Shown here piece after piece: positions 9,901 to 19,203 of a stretch of 35,097 bases of DNA (the first letter of the stretch is position 1; each line of letters opens with the position of its first letter). The notes beneath the pieces are model-generated. The model saw only the letters and a program-made list of their open reading frames with translations. It had not been told where the DNA came from and ran no database searches. A program made the position numbers and the translations under genes. Source of the stretch: Chara braunii (Eukaryota > Streptophyta > Charophyceae > Charales > Characeae); the NCBI GenBank assembly GCA_003427395.1, contig BFEA01000037.1:4267598-4302694 (forward strand), read 5' to 3'.

Positions 9901-10338
9901 CACAAGGTATACCAAGATCAAGAGGGTTTTGGCCTTCACTACAGCAAGCCAACTGGAGGAGGGAAGCGCGGTTGAGATCTTAATCAGCCCCTAGCAGCAG
10001 CACTTCAGATCCAGGGTATGTTGTGTGAGCAGACCCTCACCACCGTAGAGCAACCCTTGATCAAGGGGTCTTCACGGTCCACAACAGGCTGCCACGTGGC
10101 ACTGCAAATGCCCACGGGCACAAGCAGCAGCGGCCACGGTGTCTCCCCACCGCCGTGGGGGGGGACAAATAGTTGCCTCTCCGCTGCTGTTGTGGTGGCC
10201 GGTGCACGACGGGGGGGGGGGCGGTAAATAGCTGGCACAACACGTCTTCAACACCAACGTGCCGCCTTACCAGGTCATGTACACACTGTGACCAGTTTGT
10301 TATAGAGATGGCTACACACTCGCATAACCAGCAAGTGC

Positions 10339-10355
10339 CCAGGTTCAAACCCTGG
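10339..10355 (+). other. tRNA T-arm-like hairpin with B-box motif
   Basis: CCAGG-TTCAAAC-CCTGG gives a 5-bp stem and a 7-nt loop with the TTCAAAC content of a tRNA TPsiC arm, which also doubles as a pol III B box. The bases upstream (GGCTACACACTCGCATAACCAG) recall a D-arm and a CAT anticodon loop, but no anticodon or acceptor stem pairs, so this is not a functional tRNA. A SINE relic or tRNA-derived leader piece is possible. Confidence 0.4.
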
Positions 10356-10367
10356 CAGCAGAGTACA

Positions 10368-10395
10368 TCCCGGATCTTGATAAGTAAATCCGGGA
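10368..10395. repeat. Inverted repeat TCCCGGAT / ATCCGGGA
   Basis: Perfect 8-bp arms at 10368-10375 and 10388-10395 with a 12-nt loop, 12 bases after the T-arm-like hairpin. Confidence 0.6.
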
Positions 10396-10629
10396 GCGGG
10401 GCAGCGTGGGCACGTGACGCGTGAGGCGGTCTTGGCCGCAAGCGCTCGTGTCGTGACGCCGCTTGTCTTTTCTTGCCACGTGACACTCCTTGCTGCTGCA
10501 CCTTTTTCTAACCTTTTTTCCCGCTGTTTTCGTCAAAAACTGTCCGAAAAACACCCAAAAAACCGATATCGGGTTTACACCGTTTTTCCACCGTGCGTGG
10601 TGGGATGGATGGGCGCGGGGAACATTCCC

Positions 10630-10641
10630 GCTCTGATAGCA
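10630..10641 (-). promoter_or_regulatory. Primer binding site (initiator Met tRNA type)
   Basis: Directly inside the 5' LTR the minus strand reads TGCTATCAGAGC. It differs by one base from TGGTATCAGAGC, the common plant LTR-retrotransposon site complementary to the 3' end of initiator tRNA-Met. Its position fixes the inner LTR end at about 10643 and confirms minus-strand orientation. Confidence 0.8.
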
Positions 10642-10642
10642 G

Positions 10643-10905
10643 TGTGGTGGACCCACCAGGTGTGGTACTCCGCCTAGGATAGAGATGGAGATGGAGGATG
10701 AGAGTTGAGCGAGATGGCACAGCGCAGCTCCCACGCGCGACTCCAACGCACGTACTCGAAACTGTGCGCATGCAGAATGGCCTGAAAAACATACAACAAC
10801 TGGTGTATACCCCAGCGGATTAACTGGACTGGCAGACTGGACTACCCCGAATACAACACAAGCCTGTGAGAATAGGCCTCACAGGCCAACCAGAGGTCCG
10901 CTACA
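10643..10905 (-). repeat. 5' LTR of the chromovirus
   Basis: About 263 bp with imperfect terminal inverted repeats: TGTGGTGGACC at 10643, and GGTCCGCTACA ending at 10905. It matches the left LTR over most of its length. The flank ACACT (10906-10910) pairs with GCACT before the other LTR as target duplication. No strong TATA box is visible on the minus strand. Confidence 0.82.
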
Positions 10906-11060
10906 ACACTTAAGCGTTCCTGACGGATTGATTGATATTCATATGGATGAAAAGCCGTTCAACCAGAAAACTGGTGTTGAATGAATGTTGGATTCACAAG
11001 CCACATACATTGTGGAATGTGATTCCAATTCATATCATTCTTATATTTCATTTGCTGTTA
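10906..11060 (-). pseudogene. LINE copy A ORF1, N-terminal part beyond the gypsy insertion
   Basis: On the minus strand the bases leading into the 5' LTR flank read in a mostly open frame (HIPQCMWLVNPTFIQHQF, one stop, then FHPYEYQSIRQERL). If one copy of the target duplication is counted, this frame is in phase with the ORF1 frame resuming at 3263, so the chromovirus appears to have inserted inside ORF1. Aromatic/Pro/Gln composition loosely resembles the N-terminus of copy C ORF1 (19558 onward). An ORF on the opposite strand at 10985-11197 is considered its shadow. Confidence 0.4.
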
Positions 11061-11417
11061 TAAACCTCCTAGCAAGAATCCCTGCATGGATTCAGGTCAA
11101 CAGAGAAAATGTAGTCTATGAAGTTGGACGGGGTCATTTGTCTATAGCATCAGATTACAATCAGTCTATAAACTGTTTATCATCATTTCGATGTTAATAA
11201 TAATAAAACCCATCAACTTATATTTAAAAACAATGATCACAATGAATGCCATCGTTTGACTATTTTTGAACTGTTTATAAACAGTTTATCAACTGTTGAA
11301 AACATAAACTGTTGAAATCGTGTTGAAATTCATTCTTAGTGGAGATGTTATAATTATATTTTTTTTAATATTAAGAATTGTTTCAACTTTTAAAATAAGG
11401 GTAATTTTCAAAGTGAA
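11061..11417. other. AT-rich stretch, no gene seen
   Basis: Contains repeated words around AAACAGTTTAT/ATAAACAGTTTATCAACTGTT (about 11265-11310) and no recognisable coding sequence. Confidence 0.5.
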
Positions 11418-11559
11418 ATGATTTGTTTGGGATGTGATGTCTGCATTGATATCGTAAAGGTTAATGTTTCTGTGTTTATAGTACTAATACATATCTTTCT
11501 CCCTCTTTTATTCTCTAGTCGTCTCACTTTGTTATTGTCTCTGCCTCTCTGTTTTTTCT

Positions 11560-11631
<72 letters not shown>

Positions 11632-11722
11632 NNNNNNNNNNNNNNNNNNNNNNNNNNNNNNNNNNNNNNNNNNNNNNNNNNNNNNNNNNNNNNNNNNNNN
11701 NNNNNNNNNNNNNNNNNNNNNN

Positions 11723-11801
<79 letters not shown>

Positions 11802-12480
11802 AGTTTGTGATTGGTGGGTCTATAGTAATATAAAGACACTTAATGTCCGCAGCGACAGATTCGGATACATCTACTGACCACAACTTTGTTTGTTGCGTGA
11901 TCTGCATCAAATTAAGTAAGGGACACAATGAGAATTGCAATGGTATTAGGAAACCGACATCCTATTTATATCAGACATAAATATATACATATTTTTTTTT
12001 TTCTCTTAAAAATACAAGAGATATTAAAAAATTAAAAAATAAAATATGGTTGGTAGGTCCATCACAATATGAAGGCAATCAATATCCACTACAACAAATT
12101 TGTATGCACCTACCGACCGAAACTTTGTTTGTTGTGTGATTGTTTCGCATTGGATAAATAACGAAACGAGAAGCGCAATGACATTAAAAAAAATAACATG
12201 TTTATTTATATTCGATTTATTATCTATCTCTCTCTCATCCCCACACACATACACATAGAAAAAAACTATAAGATTTTGTTTGTAAAGAAAATTGAATGTT
12301 GTTGGTAGGTCCATACTAATGTAAAAAAAAAACAATGTAAGAAACGATAAATTAATATGCACCAACCGACTACAACTTTTTTTTGTTAGGCGATCTGCGC
12401 GGAACTAGATAGAAAACGAAAAACGAATTGTAATAACTTAAGAAAAACAATATTGTGTTTATATCAAATCAATTTTTTCT
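11418..12480. repeat. Tandem repeat of about 240-250 bp with embedded CT/CA microsatellites
   Basis: Three diverged units are anchored by TTGGTRGGTC at 11811, 12050 and 12302 (spacing 239 and 252). Each continues through a (T/C)ATxxTAATRTAAA-like segment, a CCGAC..CAACTTTGTTTGTTG segment, GCG/CTGATCTGC-like bases and ends in TTTATATC. A weaker zeroth copy is suggested at 11418-11500. The first junction carries a long CT then CA array, and the second junction has a short CTCTCTC..CACACACA remnant (12225-12255). The satellite may therefore have carried the microsatellite as part of its unit. Confidence 0.65.
11562..11801. repeat. (CT)n-(CA)n microsatellite with sequencing gap
   Basis: CT repeats run 11562-11631, then undetermined bases 11632-11722, CT again to 11748, then CA to about 11796. 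The gap lies inside the CT array, so true length is unknown. ORFs of Ser-Leu or Arg-Glu dipeptides here are artefacts. Confidence 0.95.
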
Positions 12481-13420
12481 TTCTTTTTCCTCTTTTTCTC
12501 TCTTATACAAAAACTTTAGTTAAAAAATATATATATATATGTACATTAATAAACCACAATGACTTTCATATTCTCAATAACACCTTTCATAATTTGTTGA
12601 CGCGTGCTTGTGGAGGCGCACTTTAATATATCAAAATTTTTCTCGATATGCGTACAGTGAGCAACGTGACCGGGCCGAGTTAGGGTCAAATGACACTAAT
12701 GAACGAAGTAAAATTTAATATAGAATAAGTGAGCAGGATATCATGTACTCGAAACAATATATTTCCTGTGACTTTTTCTAAGTGGTCGTGTTTGTCTCTA
12801 TATATCTCTTACTCTCTATCGCCATTAAACCTTCACCAGCATGTTTGGAAGATGAGTGAAGCTTCAGAACGTCCCAGATGACACTGTTTGTGGTTTGTAG
12901 ATGCCTACATCTACGTGGATCAATATATTTATTCATAAAATAGTATGCACCTAACCTCGACGCAAACCATTGTCGAAAACATTATTGTGAAAAAATCTAA
13001 ATTATAAAATAAAACAATAACGTTCTTGTACATCTTGTACGCCCCCGTACGAAGAAAAAAAAATGATAAAAAAAAATCGTGAAAAAACTACGTGATGCAA
13101 CAACACAAAACAAACAACATTTGATCGAGCATCATCCGCAGATTTTTTCACAACCCACCAAAGGAGGACTTTTGTTCAGACAATCATGAGGATTTCTTTC
13201 CTTTTACAGCCTTTCAACTCTCCGCACTCAGCATATAACTATGAACCCCCCCACACCCCAAGCAAACAACCCCCTTTGTTTCATGAGCCCCCTAGATATT
13301 TGTTTCATGAACCACTCAAAGATTGATCTAGTCGAGATATACAACAACATACTGTTAGCATAGATGAGCAACAGGTACCCAGATCTACACCCGTCTGCAC
13401 CCACCCCACCCACGAGGCAT
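12481..13420. other. AT-rich intergenic stretch, no gene seen
   Basis: Contains an (AT)n run near 12527-12541 and a GTACGCCCCCGTACGA inverted motif near 13037-13052, which echoes the palindrome at 986. No coding sequence is recognisable. Confidence 0.5.
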
Positions 13421-13600
13421 AGGGTCAGGTGTGAGTCTTGATAAGTTGGCATGGGTGGAACGAGTGTGGGTCTAGGCGTGCTAGCCTGGGTGGGTAATGG
13501 GCGGGTCAATGTTAGGCTTGGGTCACCTGAATGGGTAGGTTCCAAGCGGGTGAGCGCTAGGCTTGGTTCACCCGACACACAGACCGAGGACAACCCATAA
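13421..13600. repeat. G-rich degenerate repeats with a compact G-quadruplex motif
   Basis: GGGTGGGT/GGGTCACC words recur, including TTGGGTCACCTGAA near 13528 and TTGGTTCACCCGA near 13563. Bases 13488-13505 read GGGTGGGTAATGGGCGGG, a four-run G-quadruplex motif with loops of 1, 4 and 1. The same TTGGGTCACCTG word reappears near 14097. Confidence 0.6.
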
Positions 13601-13639
13601 AAACCCTCCCCTCCCCCCCCCGTCTCATACATATTTTCC

Positions 13640-14030
13640 AGTTACGATCCTCTTGTGGACTTCAAAAGTTCGAGGCCCAGGAAATGGGAAGTCCTTACCT
13701 TGGGGTCCCAGGAAAAGTAATATTGTGGTCCTGATAAAAAAAAAGTTGCACCAATGGCAAATCGAAATTTGGGATCCTCCTTAACAAAATGTGTCACGCT
13801 CTACTGGTGGCAGATGGGTCACAACCCAAACAACGGGGTGTTTGCTCCCATTAAAACAGTGGGGATCGATCCTAACCATAGCAAGTGGCAAGGTTCGCTC
13901 CCCGCTTTCAAACTTGTTGAGCGATTGGAATTTTTACGCTCAAGGTGAAGATGCTTCAAATTTTTTCACCGTCAGGTACAGGGTGCGGGCGAGTAATTTT
14001 GTTCTCGCGGATGTGAGTGGGTCAGGGTGA
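13640..14030 (+). pseudogene. Possible LINE ORF2 linker fragment
   Basis: A plus-strand frame with a single stop at 13785 ends in DWNFYAQGEDASNFFTVRYR. This resembles the W..xGD.ntkFF.. linker that precedes the RT domain in L1-type LINEs. It lies about 0.8 kb upstream of LINE copy B in the same orientation, separated by G-rich repeats and AT-rich DNA. It may be the displaced upstream part of that copy. The evidence is one motif, so the assignment is weak. Confidence 0.3.
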
Positions 14031-14160
14031 AGGTTTTTTATAGGTGACAGACGGACTGGGTGTGGGAGGAAAATTAAAAAAACACACTTGGGTGGGTTGG
14101 GTCACCTGGAACTTTTTTAGGGCAGGCTGTACCTTAAAAAATGTAAGCGGGTTGAGTGAA
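13985..14160. repeat. Second G-rich degenerate repeat block
   Basis: GTGAGTGGGTCAGGGTGAAGG and CTTGGGTGGGTTGGGTCACC repeat the word set of 13421-13600 in the same orientation. The two blocks bracket the LINE-like fragment. Confidence 0.5.
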
Positions 14161-14799
14161 GTGTCAATTTATTAAAACAAATGTTCATCTCTGACTGTCA
14201 TGTGAAAATGTAGCTCGAAACATATGTATAGGAGTTATCTCAGTCATATTCTGTATGTGCAAATCGATCATTAATTTTATGAAAAATATAGGAAGGATAC
14301 AAAGATGATTACCACGACTCAAACATAGCTTCAATTTGCCGTTTGTGAATGACAGACCGTGCATCAAGGAAAAAATATTTGTTTTGAATTTTTTTAATTT
14401 TTTTTTCCCTTCCAACTGACCACGTCCGTCGGATAATGCATACTAACACCAGGGTTGTCCATAATGTGTTTTACCATTTTCATGGCCAATTTTTTTTATT
14501 TTATTTTTTTTTATTATTATTTTTTTATTTTTATTTTTTTTCGAACCCTGTCAACAAGACAAAGGGCAATAGAGGTTCTCGAAAAAAACGTTCATTCAGG
14601 GCATCATCACACGCATACTTTCCATGATGTATTTGATCGCTATCATGGCAAAATCCTTGCTTTTTTTCTTTTTTTATTTTGTTTGGTTCCTCTGCTACAA
14701 GTCACTCAGGCATAAAAAATGAGGGGGGAAAAAAACAGAGATAAAAAGAAAAACAAAGAAGAAAAAAAACACTCTAAGTAGTACCGGTCCCTCAACATT
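14161..14799. other. AT-rich stretch with a diverged duplication, no gene seen
   Basis: Two similar segments, CCATAATGTGTTTTACC..TTCATGGC (about 14459-14486) and CCATGATGTATTTGATC..ATCATGGC (about 14622-14650), are each followed by long T-rich runs. The second also forms a CCATGAT/ATCATGG inverted repeat. No coding sequence is recognised. Confidence 0.4.
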
Positions 14800-17480
14800 G
14801 AAGGACAGGTCGTCCGCTGTAGCACTACTTTTTTACGGTTGCCTCCTTCCGAAACAAAGATGTTCGGTAGCTAAAAATAAAAAGGTTTGAAGGACTGCTT
14901 TGTAAGGTACTGGTGGTTTAATATATTTTATAATAATTTCTTAGTTAAAATCCTAGCTACAGCTCTAGCTAAACACTTGTCAGAGTTCTTACAAGATAAC
15001 CAAACAGCGTTTGTCAGAGGTCGATCCATTTTTGACAATATTATAAGACTGACAATCTGAATATAGCGGTATTGTTGTTGAATTTGGAAAAAGCGTACGA
15101 TTAAGTTAACTGGTTATAAGTACTCACCACGTTAAAATGTACTAGGTTTTAGCCATAATCTGTCAAAAGAGACGGTTGCATTGTACACAAGTTCAAAGGC
15201 ATTAGTATTAATTAATGGTCGTCGATCTCACGAGTTTGCCCTCATCCGGTCATTGTGACAAGGTTATCAGTTAGCTTCACCGATCTTTGCTATTCAGATT
15301 AAGATTTTTATGAATAACGTCAGATGCAATGCGCAGATCAGAGGAATTACGATCGGTCATAATCATTGCAAGGTTAAAGTCATAACTAACGATATTTTTG
15401 CGATTATAAAGAAATCTGAAAATTTTTTAAATGTTCTAAAATATAAATTGAATATTTACTGTACGCTCTCAGAACCTTCGGTAAACTGACACAAATTTGT
15501 ATTTTTTCTCCCCTCTTATTTTCGCTTTGAAATAGGGTGGGGAATAAAACGAATCTCATAAGATACTCCTGAAAGATTTATAGGAGTTTATATCTCCGTG
15601 ATTCATTGCTCAGGGGATCAATAAGACCTTCTCGTACAAAAAATTATACATCGTTTGTCCACCTGGGGTAAAGGTCCTCATTTATCACAATTTGGATGAG
15701 CATTGGTGCTAAATGGAACTTTATTTTTTGTTTTATGTTTTCTGACAATGGTACGAGCACTTGACAAATAGTTCTATGCAGCAATTCGCAAACGGATAAT
15801 TGAGTTTTTGTGGAAGCCTTACGTAGGGGAGAAGGAGATATTTCTCATAAAAGTCTCATGAGAAATGTTGTATATTTTCTGTATCCTAAACCCAAATCAC
15901 CAAAATAAAGCCATACTAGTCAAATGGATCATCAAGGCTTGTCTGACCTCCACTTATGCACATTGGATGTATTTAGCCGAGTATTTGTTAACAAAGCAAT
16001 CAAATTTACCAAGAAACACAAATGCGTGGACCTGTTTGATGCTTTTCTGTTATCAAATAATACAGGTCAAATCTTTTTTCTGGCGTGCGATAATCCTAGT
16101 CTGAAAGAAACTAAAGCTAGATGTGTGGGTCACACCGGTCACGAAAGTTAAAGTCATTTGTTAGCTAATTTTTTAGAATTGGCACATTCGAGGGTCGGAG
16201 GATGAATGGATAAAGGCAGACACAGCGCCACATAGTTTTGGTAAAAAATTGATTGAAAGGGGAATTGTGATTCAACGATCAACTGGGTTAACTGCGCTAT
16301 GTGATCGAACGAAAAAAAATAAATAAATTAATGTTCATCCTATATGCACGGGAAAGTGATACTATCCTCACATACTGTAAACCCTCCAAGTACACGGTAT
16401 ATTAATATTAGTAAAGATTTATCCTTACTGCAAACCCTCCAGGTACACGGTATATTAATATTAGTAAAGATTTATCCTCAGTCTGAAAATTGATACTTAT
16501 TGAGGCAAACGGTAATATGTTTTTCCAAGGGTGGTCTTGCTCAGACAATAGGGTCTCACTGCATCAAGTATATTTGATATAGTCAGAAGTAGGGGAGGTG
16601 TTCACACATAACATACTGATTGAAACACTACGTACTAATGATACAGTCATGTGTTCCCTGTTTGCGAAGAGGAAATATTAAAAACACCCAGCTGGATCCC
16701 GAAATCTGAAAATAAAGAGCAAAAGGGAAAAAAAAAAGAATATATGCTTGTTGGATTACAATAACAAATCGGGTATAACGTAATAATTTTCCTAAAAGAT
16801 CCTCTGATAGTAGCAAGCACCAGATGGTTGTCCTTACTGCGTGATTTTGACCCGGTGTCTCTCATGAAGATGATAAAAAAAGTATTGGGCTTAGTTTAAC
16901 GTGATACCCAATCAAAGATTCATTGCTATTTTATAACTTATTTCATTGTTTGTCACCCCGATTACAACCTGATTGACATAGCATGGACCGAAGATTGATA
17001 CAAAGTGCATTAAATGCGAATGGGCGTTTGAGTTTATTACCCATATGTGGTGGGATTGTCCTGCATCAAGTAAAATATGGAAATGGTGAATAGGACACTG
17101 GAACAAAGTTACATATAACTTTTTGATATGGGATAGGACGAGGTGTCCAATTTGTGGTATGGCGGAAGGCCTCAAGATCTAAAAAGTTTGGGTTTATATT
17201 GCACAGAATGTAATAACTGTCATTTATGTAGTCATCTAGCATGAGCACAATGATGCGGCTTTCAATAGCAAAGAATGGATGAACAAACAAATTCGTTATG
17301 AAAATTTTCAAGGGCTCAAACGATCCATTCAAGCAAACTATAGAAGAAAGGTTCTCAAATTAGAGAATCCGAGAGTAGGCAGAAGATGGTTTTTGAAGAT
17401 TTGGTGTCTATCCAGATCACTAGCACACATAAGCGAAGACAGGAAACTTGTGATTGACAAATGGTTGTCCGGATCCTAGC
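14800..17480 (+). pseudogene. LINE copy B: degenerate L1-type reverse transcriptase ORF2
   Basis: Plus-strand RT blocks in order across several frames: VKILATALAKHLSEFLQDNQ then TAFVRGRSIFDN (about 14944-15040), NLEKAYD at 15081-15101 (family motif A LDxxKAFD, first Asp replaced by Asn), INGRRSHEFALIRS then QLASPIFAIQIKIFMNNVR (about 15210-15340), and ITNDIFAI around 15382-15405 (family ADD, first Asp replaced by Asn). Downstream are thumb-like and C-terminal segments (WIIKACLTSTYAHWMYLAEY at 15925-15985), then a CX2C...HX4C finger (Cys at 17006 and 17015, His 17042, Cys 17057; CIKCEW..HMWWDC) typical of plant LINE ORF2 tails. The ORF end appears to be DKWLSGS-stop at 17458-17478. Many stops and shifts make it inactive. 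Confidence 0.75.
16378..16483. repeat. 53-bp tandem duplication inside LINE copy B
   Basis: Two near-identical units (AAACCCTCC.AGTACACGG, TATATTAATATTAGTAAAG, ATTTATCCT) begin near 16378 and 16431. The near identity contrasts with heavy decay around it, so it arose after the LINE died. Confidence 0.8.
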
Positions 17481-17661
17481 TACTCAGTTGCAGATTCCTT
17501 TTATTTCCACCATGATTTCATTCATATGGAGGGGCATTTTTTTTCTCTCATTTTATTCCCCGCTACTTTTTATTTCTTTTTTTTGTTTTGCTTGTTTAAT
17601 AAGTAACTATATTTTTTTGTCTCAGTACTCTCTTTTGACCACTGGTCATCATTTTTTTTTT

Positions 17662-18200
17662 TTTGTGTGAGGTTTACTAGGCTTGAGGCAAATACTTTTT
17701 TTTGGTGTTTTTTTTTTTCCGTTTGTTAGGTAGTTGTAGGCCTGTGACTTTTTTAATTTAATGAATATTGGTTCGTAATAACTTGCACACTCGGTTATTG
17801 GTGCTGTCACAGGAGACGGGCAACGAGTGTAAGATGCGGAGGGAGTGAGTTTTTTGGACTGAAGGCCTCTGATAAGACCCCGGCCCCGATTTAGGGGATT
17901 AGAAGGTTGTATAGTAGTTCCTTTGGTTAACCGAGGTAATAGAGACATAGGAAGGTGGCAATGCGTTTTGGTTTGTGAGGTGATTTTGTGTGGTGGTTTC
18001 GGGTCTAGCATTTTTTGATTTTATGTGATCATTTTCGTTTTGCAAGACAATTTTCAAACTTGCGGCATTTTTATTTTAGATGGTCATTTTTGGGTTTGTG
18101 AGGCAGTTTCAGACCTGGAGCTTTTTTAATTATAGGTGTTTTTTTTTTGTTTATGAGGTTTTTTCATGCCCGTGGCATTTCTATTTTACAGGGTCGTGTG
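17662..18200 (+). repeat. Degenerate 55-60 bp tandem repeat behind LINE copy B
   Basis: Units begin with GTTTGTGAGG-like words at about 17665, 17721, 17971, 18037, 18094 and 18149, and continue to a (G/A)GACCTGxxGC(A/T)TTTTTATTTTA-like segment. Spacing is 55-66 within runs. Between 17760 and 17960 the pattern is interrupted by unrelated sequence. Position right after the ORF2 end suggests a 3' untranslated tandem repeat of this LINE, by inference. Confidence 0.5.
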
Positions 18201-18800
18201 GTATCAGGGCAACGGTCTGAATTTGGTCATTTTTGTCCCTCGATTATTCACCGACACTTGCACCTAAGCTGGGCAGAGGACCCAGTATTGTCGTTGTCTT
18301 ATTCTTCTAAGTTGTTTATTGAGGATACGTGGCCTCTCTTTGAGTGCGTAATCAAATGAGCTGAGTTTTTTTGGTGAAATAAAAAAGGGTGACAAAATGC
18401 CAAAACCAAATATGCAAGTATGACTAGGTCATGCAGACTACCAAAAACACAGATTCCACAAATTTGGGCCATCGAATTGACATCTCGCAATAACTCTTGT
18501 GAATGAATTTTCACCAATTTTCAAAAAAGATGTGAAAAAATAAATAGGGCATTTGACAATTTCCCTTGCCTCGCGGCTTCCCAAGCTGCTCACAAATGGG
18601 CACACGAATGCACATTTGGTTACTGTGGCAAATATGAGGGCATACTCACACGACGACCCAAAATTCCTAAAAAATGCGGATTTGGGAATATCAGATTTGC
18701 GGTTTTAAGTACACCACCAGTCACACTCCGTTCCCATTTGTAATAAAACATGGTATGGGCCGAGTGCCAAAATGGAGATTTGGGGAATCGGCGGTCACAC
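18201..18800. other. Stretch without recognisable gene
   Basis: Contains AAATGGGCACACGAATGCACATTTG near 18594-18618, which is echoed by AAATGGGCACAGGACTAGTACATTTG at 19152-19177, on either side of a poly-T-bounded block. These direct repeats could be the two sides of an insertion site or an older duplication. Confidence 0.4.
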
Positions 18801-19080
18801 ATGGCCAACCTTTTTTTTTTTCCCTTTTTTTTTTTTTTTTTTTTTGGCTCTTGAGCTATGCACGTCGGCGGGCATCAACCACCACACAGGCTTCCGGGAG
18901 CCCCCCCCCCAGGCTGATTCACAGGCCAGATGCACTCCAACATTTTTTTGGTCTTCCGTTCACCATCACCGCAACAGAGCGACGACCTTTGGGTCATGGG
19001 CTTCGAGGAGCAAACCCCCGCGCATGTGACCAGACCACACGGGCGTCTAAAACCCCCAAATCCAATTTACAGCCCACATT
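18801..19080 (-). mobile_element. Putative retroposed sequence with poly-A on the minus strand
   Basis: A GC-richer block (about 18846-19080) starts after a long T run (18810-18845), i.e. it would end in a poly-A tail on the minus strand. Similar AAATGGGCACA direct repeats flank it at 18594 and 19152. It includes a run of ten C near 18901-18910. No protein or clear tRNA head is recognised, so SINE or processed transcript remain open. Confidence 0.3.
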
Positions 19081-19203
19081 TTCTATAACAAATCTTGAAA
19101 CGAAATCGGAAAATGAAAATGGGAATTTTTCGTTACGTCCAGGCTGCTGACAAATGGGCACAGGACTAGTACATTTGCGATTTTTTTTTTAATATTATTT
19201 TAA

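Larger units (their letters stand above)
9901..10629. other. Remaining gypsy 5' leader, non-coding, with tRNA-like and hairpin elements
   Basis: This GC-richer part of the untranslated leader lies between the purine tract and the primer binding site. It contains a run of twelve G near 10210-10221, a T-arm-like hairpin and a TCCCGGAT/ATCCGGGA hairpin, listed separately. ORFs across it show no family features. Confidence 0.5.
3264..10905 (-). mobile_element. Ty3/gypsy chromovirus, full-length footprint but defective
   Basis: Oriented on the minus strand: 5' LTR (10643-10905), primer binding site, long untranslated leader, gag, protease, RT, RNase H, integrase N-terminus, chromodomain, 3' LTR (3264-3571). 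A 5-bp target duplication is visible with one mismatch: GCACT at 3259-3263 and ACACT at 10906-10910. LTRs begin and end near TGT...ACA and differ by scattered substitutions plus two small indels, so the insertion is not recent. Coding capacity is destroyed by nonsense codons, frame changes, an RT active-site substitution and deletion of the integrase core. The chromodomain places it among chromoviruses, which occur widely in plants and fungi. Confidence 0.88.

Noticed and set aside
9357-9952. Long minus-strand ORFs rich in Leu, Ser, Phe and Pro
   Set aside because: Pure consequence of a purine-rich plus strand; no motif, and it lies in the retrotransposon leader.
10290-10362. Intact tRNA-Met gene
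   Set aside because: Only the T arm pairs; anticodon and acceptor stems do not form.
10985-11197. 70-codon plus-strand ORF with a faint retropepsin-like look (SYISFAVINLLARI)
   Set aside because: No DSG/DTG active site, and the opposite strand carries the more coherent LINE ORF1 phase, so it is treated as a shadow.
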